Assembly: GCA_004380135.1 (NCBI GenBank)
Contig: QXCR01000033.1
Location: 62,001-126,000 of the forward strand
Reading direction: 5' to 3'
DNA from: Stemphylium vesicarium
Taxonomy: Eukaryota; Ascomycota; Dothideomycetes; Pleosporales; Pleosporaceae
Length of the DNA: 64,000 nt
In this document: positions 1-9,800 of the stretch, in pieces
How the letters are laid out: the number at the start of each line of letters is the position of its first letter
Position numbering within the stretch: position 1 is the first letter of the stretch
Position numbers and translations under genes: made by a program
Notes under the pieces: generated by a model
Database searches by the model: none
Told to the model about the DNA's origin: nothing
The model's input: only the letters and a program-made list of their open reading frames with translations

Positions 1-2074
1 ACTGTTGTTGCTGCAGGGGCGCTCCCGCTGTTGCAGGACACGCCCCACCTCCTCAGCCACCCCAATGGAGCCGGCTTGCGGAGTTCCACGCGGAAGACGT
101 TGTCATGCAGCTAGCGGTCATACTGCGGACATCTGTATTACTCTCACCCATAATCCGCACTCATTTCCCTCTTGTTGTGTCCTGGACGTGGTAAACAGTC
201 CAGATTCGCTCATGTTTGCTTGTCCGTATTGCCAACTACCGGCGTGTTTCAGATCAGTCTTGACCTGCCGTATAACCTCGGACGCCTGAGCAATCATTTT
301 CTTTCCTCTCAAGATACCCTTTGCCAAAGTAGCGCTAAGCACTAAGCGCTAAGATGCGTAAATATCGGGAGAGCCGCACGTCTCAATTCAATATCCAACA
401 TGTCGTATCCGTGCGTTGTTGTTTTTCTCCAGCCCGAAAATGAAGTACGATTTTACTTTTATCATTTGTCGTTACCACGAGCACGGGCGGGAAACTCCAT
501 GATGACGTGTGTGCTGCATTGTCGTCCACTGTCGCTTTGTTCGTCTCGAAGAGCACAGAAGGATGAATTCACAATACTGCTCCAGGATTTTGACTGAACT
601 CTTCAGGTATGGGGCTCACGTTATGTCAGGGAATCTCGAATGTCCGTATATTGGCATTAACGAGTGATGTGAGCAGCCTGGCTTCGGTGAATGCTTGCAA
701 GACATGGAATGGTCCCAGTCTATGATCTGTGGATTTTCTAATGCTCCATGAACCGTTGCGCTCAGAGGCTTTTATGGGTAAGAGTGGAATGATACGAAAA
801 CAAGAGCGGATGAGCATATTTCTATACCTATCATGCTGCTTGGAGTACTTATGGCCTTTTTCCTCATCATGTGATGAGGGTACCGATCTCGGCTATGATA
901 CATATTCATGGCAGTCTGGCCCTTAGGCTATCGTCTCGAATTCGCTGTTCAGCTCGCGACTGCAAGTGAACCTGAACTTACAGCCCCAAAAACATAGATG
1001 AGCCTGAGTGGTCAGCTAGGCAGAAGCCTTCATCTTGAGTTTTATCGCAAGATAGTGGCTATTGGGTGTAGCTTTGATAATTCCAAGCCTTGAACTCTTC
1101 TCGCTCATCTGCTCCCTCGCCGCCTGCGTCTTCGCACCCCGACCAGGCTGAGGCCGCTTATGATTGACCGGAGTCGACATGGCGGGAGGGTTTCGCTAGG
1201 ACGGTGAAGCGCGCGCCCTCTTGGAACCAGGATCGAATCTTGTAGAAGGTAATGGAAAGAGAAAGGTAGATCTACCCGACCCAAGCAAAGAATTACACAA
1301 CCCGTTCACTTTCTTAAGGCGAGGAATCACGCCCAATGCTAAGATCGCGCGGTTGTATTTTTTGAGCGGTGGAGTGAAGTTAGCGGTCAAGTGCAAGGCT
1401 GGGAAAGTTGCGAGAAACCACGATAGAGACTGATCGCAGATTGAGGCAGGTGCAGGAGTTATATGGTCCGCCGAGGCCGCTGTTTGTTTACTAGCTCAAC
1501 CCTGAGGTCTTCTATCGGAAGGAACGAGCTGCCAAGCCCACACTTTGTGACGCATTCACTTGAGATGAAGCAACGGGAGTGCGTGCGTTTGTTTGTATTC
1601 AGTCCAATCTCAAAATGTTTCCCTTATTTGAAGACGTTTGTCTCAAAGTTCCCACAATATAGCAATGTCTCAACTGGTGGACTCGTACATTTGCCGAAGT
1701 GATTGTTGTGAGCAAGCAGAAGTTTAGAGGCATTCAATCCCATTCTTCCCTGAGCGCACATTGTTTTCCATGGGCTTGGGATCCATACTGAAAGCAGTGA
1801 CAGGGACGGTCACTGCGGGTGAAAGACCCGGAAACATGAATTGAGAGATATCGCTATCGGTGGCGGCTTCAATCTTCAGTGTCGATCAATAGATTTTGAA
1901 GTGCACAATTAGATCAGGCCATGTGAAAACGACAAGGGGTATATTCTTCTGTGACGGAGGCTCTCAGGGTCGCTACCAAGAAAAGACAGGGTACTCAACT
2001 TTCCGTCGACACACACATGCTCTTGCGTACGAGTTTGAAAACTACTGCTCAGCATCAGCTCAGATTTGCTGCAT
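1..2074. other. no confident gene (left flank)
   Basis: Only short open frames (under about 90 codons) occur here on either strand. None has a recognisable domain, and none can be joined to another by good splice sites into a longer frame. A B-box-like GATTCGATCC lies on the minus strand near 1225-1237, but no tRNA body could be built around it. I read the stretch as intergenic DNA, or as decayed sequence at the left edge plus the 3' flank of the kinase gene at 2075. Confidence 0.5.
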
Positions 2075-3421
2075 TTAGTCATCTGAGCCATCCTCTGGCA
2101 GATCCCTCAGCACGTCCTCCACTATCCCGATTAACTCATCTACATCTGGTCGTTCACCTGGTTCCAACCTCAGGCACTTTCTCACCACCTCCTTTACGTT
2201 GTCGGTGATTGCATCCTCGGGATTCGCCTTTTGCTTTCCTCTTTGCATGCCTTCATCCGGGAATCTCCAGTCGCCGCCTAGTACACAGATACTTAGACTA
2301 CCACCTGTCTCATCTGACCGTGCCTCGAAAGGACTCTTGCCTACAAGACATGCGTATAGTGTACAGCCCAGCGACCAAATGTCCACTTTGGTGTCGATCA
2401 CGGAGCCAGTCTTGACATCGAAGAGTTCGGGTGCGCGGTAGGGCATTGTGGAATGCTCGGCGGCGGTATCTTGCACCTGTAGCGCAAGGGAACGCGATGT
2501 TATGGGGGTTGGAGAGGGAGCAAGGGAGCCGAGGTCCATCAAGATGGGTGTCTTGCCGTCATCGTCTATCATTATGTTGCCTGCAACTCTGTTAGTCTCT
2601 GTAGCCCGGATGCGTGAAGATAGGTCACATACCCGGCTTGATGTCCCTATGCGCGTAGGCCCGCTCTCCGCCAGGCGCAATACCCTCATGCGCTGCTGTG
2701 ACCTCGGACTCTTCGAGTAGTCCTTCTGCTTCTTGCTCGTCATCTTCGTCGTGGTCGCGATTCCTTCGGCTTGGGCGCATCTCCATGCTCTCCGCGGCTT
2801 CCGCGTCTGCTCTCTTAGCATCTCTCCGGACTTTCTTCGCTTTGCCCTCACTCCGGCCGCCACCAGGACCTCCTTTGATCTTGTATTGATGCATCGCCTT
2901 GAGAGCTTTGCAGACACCCAGGAACAGGACCATGAGCCTTCGCTCCGGGAACTTTGTATGGTTGACCAGATTCGCGTTGATCATGTCTTGTAGGTTACCG
3001 CGGCGGTAGTACGGGAGAAGAATGTAGACGGTCTTTGCGGATGCGTCTGACTTGTCGGTCTCAACGGAGTAGTCGATCGAATGGATGATGTTCGGATGCG
3101 GCGAGAACAATGTGTATGCCTCGACCTCCTTCAGCGCAAGACTGACGCTTTCTTGACCGAAGGGACATCGTATCTTCTTGAGCGCAAGCAGTTGCTGGTT
3201 TGAGTTATCTTGCACGAGATATACATAGGAGAAACCACCCTGTGTCGTGATTAGTTAATTGGAATCATATGATTTGCGTCGAATGAGCCTACCTCGCCCA
3301 GCAACCGTAGTATCTTGAAGCTCCGGCTATTCACTTTGAGTTGTGGTGAGCTTGGGAAGCAGACCATACAATTCGTGAGGGAATAGACAGCGTCTAGGAA
3401 ATATGTGGCTAATGACCCCAT
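2075..3421 (-). CDS. ENV7: ENV7/STK16-type serine/threonine protein kinase
   Basis: Three exons: 3293-3421, 2633-3239 and 2075-2580; introns are 53 and 52 nt with GT...AG and a CTAAT branch. The product is 413 residues. The N-terminus contains TNCMVCFPSS just before the kinase domain, a short Cys-containing lead typical of membrane-anchored (acylated) Env7/STK16 kinases. Visible kinase motifs are the glycine loop GEGGFS, the VAIK-type lysine in LALKK, HRDIKPGN, DLGS in place of DFG (normal in this family) and YRAPE. A charged, low-complexity insert of about 70 residues sits just before the catalytic HRD. Known Env7 acts at the vacuole membrane and negatively regulates vacuole fusion; that role here is inferred from family. 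I chose the start at 3421 because it has a good context (CACAATGG) and gives the family-like N-terminus. Confidence 0.88.
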
Positions 3422-3868
3422 TGTGGCGGTTGTTGCGGTTGCGATATGTTTGTTTGCGAGCTGTCAACAGCTTTCGGGGGCGCGATACCGGGATATACGT
3501 CAGACGCGCGGTCGCTTCGTAGACTTCGAAGGTGATGCGAACCACGAAGATTGCGAAGCTATCGAATGTAATTTGGTGCGGCCGAGAGAGAAGCAAAGAG
3601 GTATTGATTGCTGAGACAATGCGCAGGTGTTCGGAGAAGCTGACGACGTGGTTCGTCCGGGATACGCCAAGGGTGGTGTGGCTGTGAGCACTGTAACCCA
3701 CATCACGCTTCTCTTTGTCTAGATGAGCCAGCGACTGGAGACTGAGACGCACGGCCCATCATAGGCTATGAAGCCGGTAGCAAGTAGATCCAGCCCGTCT
3801 TAAAAAACAATCAGCCATTATTTTTGATAAAATTGGCAATGCTTTCATCTTACATAAGAACCTACTTG

Positions 3869-4005
3869 GGGCGTGTGGCTCAGTGGTAGAGCGTCCGCTT
3901 TGCATTCCTCATGAAGCATGCGGAAGGTCCGGGTTTCGGTAAGCTCCATCCAGCTCAACAGTTCGAATTCACTTGCTAACAAATCTCAGATCACCCGCCC
4001 GTCCA
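3869..4005 (+). tRNA. tRNA-Ala(UGC) with two introns (anticodon loop and T-loop)
   Basis: Exons are 3869-3904, 3919-3938 and 3990-4005, giving a 72-nt mature tRNA. The acceptor GGGCGTG (3869-3875) pairs with 3998-4004; it has one T6:C67 mismatch and the G3:U70 wobble that marks alanine tRNAs. The D-stem GCTC/GAGC is perfect. The anticodon stem TCCGC/GCGGA closes a loop with anticodon TGC at 3901-3903. Intron 1 (3905-3918, 14 nt) sits after position 37, the normal eukaryotic place. Intron 2 (3939-3989, 51 nt) lies inside the T-loop: it starts GTAAGC, has GCTAAC at 3975-3980 and ends CTCAG. Its removal gives a perfect 5-bp T-stem (CGGGT/ACCCG) and a canonical TTCGATC loop. Excision could be shifted by one base with the same product. 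Without removing intron 2, no T-arm or 3' acceptor strand can form. Confidence 0.8.
3960..3970 (+). promoter_or_regulatory. B-box-like element inside the T-loop intron of tRNA-Ala(UGC)
   Basis: AGTTCGAATTC matches the pol III B-box consensus GGTTCGANTCC at 9 of 11 positions. The tRNA's own B-box is interrupted by the intron after GGGTTTCG, so this internal copy could be what TFIIIC binds. A similar element is at the equivalent place in the tRNA-Ile(UAU) intron. Confidence 0.5.
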
Positions 4006-4031
4006 CAATTGACATCCTTGTCTGATCTTTC

Positions 4032-4038
4032 TTTTTTT
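4032..4038 (+). terminator. pol III terminator of tRNA-Ala(UGC)
   Basis: A run of seven T residues lies 27 nt after the discriminator base of the split tRNA-Ala. This fits termination by RNA polymerase III and supports a 3' end near 4005 rather than near 3960. Confidence 0.7.
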
Positions 4039-4336
4039 GCTTGCTTAGTTGCCTGCACAGCACTAGGTTTGAAAATCGAGGGGTCTTTTTTGGCGTTGCC
4101 GTGCAGCACCTGCACGGACCGAAGACCCTTGAGATCGCTAGAAATCACCGACTCCGCGGAAAGCCCTGCGCCGTGCGATCTTGCTCTAATCCTTCACAAC
4201 ATCTATCCTAAGCACTGATTTTTACGCGTCGTTCCAGAGCATACATTGGACCGGTTCAATGCAATGCCCCCTGTTGCCTTCATGGTGAAGCGTTCATCGA
4301 TTAGCGACTCATCAAAGGCTCAGGTTAGAGCTACTG

Positions 4337-5139
4337 ATGGCTACCATAGCTCCTGGCCTTCTCAGGCTACCGCTTGAGATTCGGCAGCAGATTTATCACT
4401 ACACGTTGGTACAAGATTTCAGTAGCTGTAACTTATACATATCGGCTATACAGCGACGTGGTTGTTACAAAATACACGGCCTAGAAACCATCGCGGGCCT
4501 CGCTTTCACAAACCACGCTCTTCATTCCGAGGCCCTCTCCTACTGCTTCAGCCGTTTCAACTTCCATCTCTGCAACGGCACAGAATCTATACGCTTCGTT
4601 GTGCGAGAGTTCTGCCGGCAGATCGGCCCTGCAAACCGGAAGCTTGTCAAGTACATCAGCATTCCCAAAAATCCAGCATCGAGGCCGTGTTCTTTCACTC
4701 CGCAAACATGGTGGCTTCGTTCACTAGCTCGCAAGCGAGTAATATGCAGTTACTTGCGGAAATGGAAAGTGCACTCCACACTCTTAGAGGCTTCTCTGCA
4801 CCCGAGGAAATCGATCTTGGACTGGATCTAGACGAAGTGAGACGACCTAAGATATGTCACCCATGGATTAAAAGAGATAGGCAACATAACCCCCGTGAAT
4901 TTTCCCTAGGCTATGGGCATGGAACTTTCAATTCATTACCAGGTGGTGGGTCCTACATGTTAGAGCAAATAAAGGATCTGCAGTTCTTTACACCGGATGT
5001 AAAGGTGGGGATCTGGTGGACAACGCATCCTACAGTCCTTCCTATAGCGGAGATCAAAGATGCTCGGGAGGACGTTATGCGGCATCTCAGGTACAAACTC
5101 ACGCCTATTGAAGTACATTGTCTGGGTGATATACCCTGA
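4337..5139 (+). pseudogene. F-box-like / uncharacterised fungal protein ORF broken by a frame change
   Basis: The first frame opens at 4337 with LLRLPLEIRQQIYHY, the start typical of the F-box-like proteins common in Pezizomycotina, and runs to about ISIPKNP near 4670. The family-like sequence then continues in the +1-shifted frame (from about 4680 to the stop at 5139) with HSANMVASF...LLAEMESALHTLRGF. I found no GT...AG pair of plausible length that joins the two frames. A small indel (pseudogene or assembly error) is therefore the simplest reading, and a short unusual intron remains possible. The ORF lies tail-to-tail with the GT8 gene. No function is assigned. Confidence 0.55.
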
Positions 5140-5222
5140 GGTGCCTCACGACGGGACGATATTTGTCGACAAATAAAATGTGTGATGATAAGAGTTTCTC
5201 GCACTGCGTACATGTTCCACAG

Positions 5223-6311
5223 CTACAATCCATCTTCGATACCAGCCCGTTTCTCCGCCTCCTGTCTCTCATCGCTGATGCTCCAAAACCATCCATGCGT
5301 AACCTGGTCAGATTCATCATGGACCTCTCTTGTATTCCACGGCTTAGGCGCCAAAATGTAATGAACATTCTTCACCTCCTCATCCCTCCAGATTGCATCA
5401 TGAACACCCTTCCAGCGTAAAGTCTTCAAAGCGTTGTAGACATATGGCAGCGCAACCCAACGACCATGGAAGAGATCGGATAGCAGCGACTGGTCAGCAA
5501 ATGCGTAGTCGGCTGTTTGGGGCTGCTGCAGGGTGGTCAAGATGAGGTCGTACACCGCCTTGCTAGGATTGATGACCTGGAGGCCACCGTTCATGTACTG
5601 TAGTCCGACTGTACACGGGGATCCAGATACCTGGGCTGTATCCGGGGTATCGTGTTGATGCGTAAATGCGCAATTAGCAGGAATCCTATCGGTTAATCAG
5701 CTTCAATAATCTCACCAAACACTCTCAACCCCCAACACATCCACCCATCCAAAAGACCAGGAAAAAGAAAAAGAAAACTCACCAATCTTTAGGATAATGC
5801 CCTTTCCCCAACGGATTACAAACACACGCGTGCGAGGCAGCAAAAACCCTATTCCCTCTGCCCTCCAAATCAGGCGCATCAAGTTCAACCGTCATCAACT
5901 CATCCATATTGCGCATGACCAACATATCGCTATCAAGCTGCACAACGCGCTCAAACTGCGTCAGCCCATACGGCACCATCTTCGTCCAGCAGTCGTAGAA
6001 GCGCGGATCCGCGCTGTAGTCATTCGCTGTCGTGGGGAGCAAATACGGCACGTGCAGCTTGCGGATACCACGGCGGTCGAGCGCTTGATGCGCTTCCTGG
6101 GGCAGCTCATCTGTGTAGAGGACTAGGAGGGGATGGGCGGATTGCGAGCGCTTGAGTGAGTAGTCGAGAGTCAACAGGCCGGGGAGATAGGCTGTGTTTG
6201 TGAGGAGCGTTGTCCAGACTGCGGGTGTGTGCTAGTGAGTCAAAGGATCATGTTCGTTGTCATATGTGACATACCTTTGGAGGGAAGCTGGGTCTTGTCT
6301 GCAGTTGCCAT
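5223..6311 (-). CDS. glycosyltransferase family 8 (glycogenin/galactinol-synthase-like)
   Basis: Three exons: 6275-6311, 5783-6218 and 5223-5685; introns are 56 and 97 nt. The product is 311 residues and begins MATADKTQLPSKVWTT. The GT8 fold is shown by WTTLLTN near the start, the DSDML metal-binding DxD motif about 40% along, the NGGLQVINPS stretch, and a DQSLLSD motif further on. Family members use UDP- or GDP-sugars; the acceptor cannot be told from sequence. It lacks the long C-terminal part of glycogenins, so a small cytosolic GT8 related to galactinol synthase is more likely. The start at 6311 is preceded by the purine-rich context ACCAAA. The 524-bp stretch 6312-6835 upstream holds only its promoter and the 3' flank of BRR2. 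Confidence 0.85.
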
Positions 6312-6835
6312 TTTGGTGATGGAAATGGTGGCTCGGTGTAGTGAAAGGCGAGGGGAGCTGTCAGTCGCCTGACCTCGTGACAGAGACACATACTCTTTAA
6401 GAGGGTGAATAATTGCCCGAGCGAAGAAGCTAATGGTACATGCTGTGGCACGGAATTGGTGTTGGTGCGACGCTTATGCATGGCCAAATTTGTACTACGT
6501 TCTAGTGAAAGAACGAGCTGTTCGGAGGAAACTCCGCACTAGCCTACCACAAAGGATAAAGACTCGTCATGCATGAGTGCGTGCAGAGCCGCTACTGGAG
6601 TGGTGGCATTTCAAATGCTAGAAAATGCAGCGCAGGCATCGATCATAGACAAACGAGAAGAAAAGTCACCTTTCAAGAAACACAAGTTTTTGGAAGTAAA
6701 CAATCAAATTTTGCAAAAAATTATGTTACTGTACATACCAATCCCAATCTCAAACTCCCTAGAAATCACCCCAGCCTAATATCTTTTTTTGCCACTAATG
6801 CAAAGGGCAAGAATATCATTACACACGCAAACCAA

Positions 6836-9800
6836 CTACTCTTCATCTTCCTCCTCCTCACTATCCTCCTCCATACCCTCAGCAGCCTCAAGCTGGAACG
6901 TAGGCGCCTGATCCACACCCAGATAGCTGTCACTAACCAGATAGCACGTCAACTCATGATGACCCGGCTTCTCAAGCGTAAACTCGAGCACAGTCTCCAA
7001 TTTTTTCAAGATAGGCACCTTCTTGATGGCAAGCAGCGTGTGCTCCTTCTGGTCTCCAAGAACCAGCCACCAGCTCTCCGTCTTATCGGCAGGATAGAAT
7101 GGCGCGTGGACTTCAGTCTTGGGCTCCTCGTCCTCTTCAAGGTTGCGCGTGATGCGCACCTTGAGCTGGGCAGGCGAGTTGGAAGCGATGTTCTCTGGGT
7201 CGACGAGTTCGTGCTCGAGCTCGACGTTGGGGTAGAAGTTGTTTGTGAAGTTTGCAATGTCGGCGAGTTGGCGCTGGTCGACGTCGAGAGCGGCAATGAG
7301 CTTCTTGTAGTCTGGGTTCTCGTCCTCGTCCATGGCGTTGATGAAGTCGTCGACGTCGTTGATGTCGAATTTCTGCGCCGCCTTGATGGTGTCAGCATCG
7401 AAGTGCGGGATCTGCTTGAGCGGAGAGTCCTTCTGCCACATGGCTTGGACGACCATCTGGGAGAGCTCCATGGCGGACATGGCGTTGAGATGGGCTTCCG
7501 AGGAGAGAACATCGACACTGGCGCTGAGAATGGTGAGGACCTTTCGCAAGACTGTCTCCTGATCCTTGGCGAGATCGATCGGCAGCTGCATGCGAGAGAA
7601 ATGGGCCTGGAGAAGGACAAAGGCCTTGAAATGCGGCGTCTCGAAGTTCGGCTCCTGCATCTTGAAGGGAACGCGGTCGTAGATACGCTGGAGGATGTGG
7701 TCTTCGTGTCGTCGAATCTGGATGTCCTCAAACTCTGTGGCGGCAGTGATAATCTCCAAGACACCCTTCAAGCTCGTCCTGCCATTAAGCGACATCATGA
7801 GTGTCTGCATGGTGATGAAGGAAATGTTGTAGTATGCTGCGATCATGCATGGGTTCAATGGTGTGATCGCATCCTCGTCCTCATCATGCTCAATCAGGTT
7901 GGCGTCAGTCAGCTCCTTCAAGGTCGACTCGACCATGTCGGACAAGTGCGCGCTGAGTCCTTCATGCGAAGTGTCGTGCAGGTTGTAGTAGCTGGGGTTT
8001 GCGAGCAGACGGCGGTAGAAGTATGTGTATGTCGACCAGTCAACGGCTTCCTGGGTGGACTCGATTGTCTTCGCGCTGATCTCAGCGACAAATGCATCGT
8101 GAAGGTAATCATGGAGGTAGCTCTCGATCGGTAGCGCCTCGTTCAAGAACTTCTTGTAGTATTCGCGCTTCACCGCAGGCAGCATAAGCACACCCTTGGC
8201 TGACTCATCCAATCCGACTCTACCAGCCTTGCCAAACATCTGCAGGATGTCGCTGATGGGGTAGTCAACATATCGGTGTTCGCGGCCCTCGTAGAACTGA
8301 GTGCCTTGGACGACAACGAGATAAGCGCTGCTGTCGATCTCCCAGCAAGAGTCGCGAGAAACAATCAGAACCTGGATGGCGCCGACCTTGAACAAGTGCT
8401 GAACGGCCCGCTTGTCGAACGAGTTGAGGGCCTCGTGGAAGTATCCGATACCGTGCGATAGTGAGGTAGCAAGAGCCTGCTCGTTGATCTTTTCAAGAAT
8501 AGGTTGGATTTCCGTAAGCTCAACGTTGAGGAAGCGGTCCTCATTCTCGTCCGCGATGCAAGCATTGAAGAGGTCAGCAGCTGAGTTGCGGGCCTGCTTC
8601 CTGTTGGGAACGAAGACCATAGCTGGCTTGTCGGGAGACATCTGCGTGATGGCGGAGTACGTCGGTCGGGCCATGGCCATCATCAACGATGGGAAATGAG
8701 GGATGGTGAATGACTGGATCTTGAGCTCCAGTGGCACGGCTCGAATAGCCGGGCTGAAGTTGTAGATGGTGTGCTTGTTCGCACCAATCCACTCGCCAAT
8801 ATCGCGTGCGTTTGCCAGGGAGACACTCAGACCAACGATACGAAGCTTCGACTCCAGCTGGGTTGCCATGGCTTGCATACGCGAAACGACAATCTCATAG
8901 ACATGGCCGTTGGAGCCACCGAGCATGTGCAACTCATCAGCGATCAGCAGTGATACAGACTGAACGTTCTTTCGACGCTGCCATTGGCGAGATAGAGAGT
9001 CCCACTGAGAAGGAGTAGCCAAAATAAGGTCACCCTTCTCGAGCAGGCGGAGATCCGCTGTAGTCTCGCCAGTGAGCTTGACAACGTCCTGACCTCCAGC
9101 GAGGCCTGATAACCGCTCATTCCAGTTCTTGTATTGGTTGTCAATAAGCTCCTGGAATGGTGCTAGGTAAACAATGCGGCCTTCGTTGCCGCTGGCCCAG
9201 TGTCGCAAGATAGCGAACTCAGCACAGATAGTCTTGCCGATGCCTGCCGATGCGCCAACGAGAGCGTTGTCGTCTGTGGTGTAAAGGGTGTTGAAAGTCT
9301 GTGTCTGAACCTTGTTGAAACGGCCAATGTTGTCATACAAGCCCATGTATTCCTTCTTCTTCAGAGCAGAGACAGGCAGAGGCTGCAAGTCCAGAACAGG
9401 TGTATGAGCGGGGAATTTCGCTGGCAGAATAAGCTTCTGGAAAGAAACAGCAAGCTTAGTCTCGGATGCCATCCATCGATCCGAGAGGACGGTGATGAAG
9501 TAGTTGGGTGGCATCGGCTCGTCGATTGGCACTGTAACCTCCAGCAAATGCTCATTGACGTCGCCGTCAGCATAGTCACGACGGAGAATGAATGTGTCGT
9601 GGAACAAAACTTGTTCACCATCGCAATCCTCAACCAGAATCCAGAAAGCTTCAGAGGCTCCGTGAAGCTCAGTGTCCCATACGAAATCGGGTCGAATGGT
9701 AAGCTCTAGGCGGAGCAATGACCTGGTAACCGGTCGTGGAGTCGCTTCAATCTGGAGGCGCGGGAACTTCTCTACTAGGCCACAGACGAGGCGGCCAGCC

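Noticed and set aside
1225..1237. B-box-like GATTCGATCC on the minus strand
   Set aside because: I tried to build a tRNA, including one with split arms like the three found, but no matching T-stem, A-box or acceptor partner was seen nearby.
3869..3938. Reading the tRNA-like sequence at 3869 as a truncated pseudogene lacking its 3' end
   Set aside because: The missing 3' part is present intact 51 nt downstream, pairs perfectly in the T-stem and is followed by a pol III terminator; truncation does not explain this.
6569..8134. A 521-codon open frame on the plus strand opposite BRR2, and another of 279 codons at 12575-13414
   Set aside because: They lie entirely antisense to the BRR2 coding sequence, have biased Leu/Val/Glu/Arg composition and no recognisable domain. 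They are shadows of its codon use.
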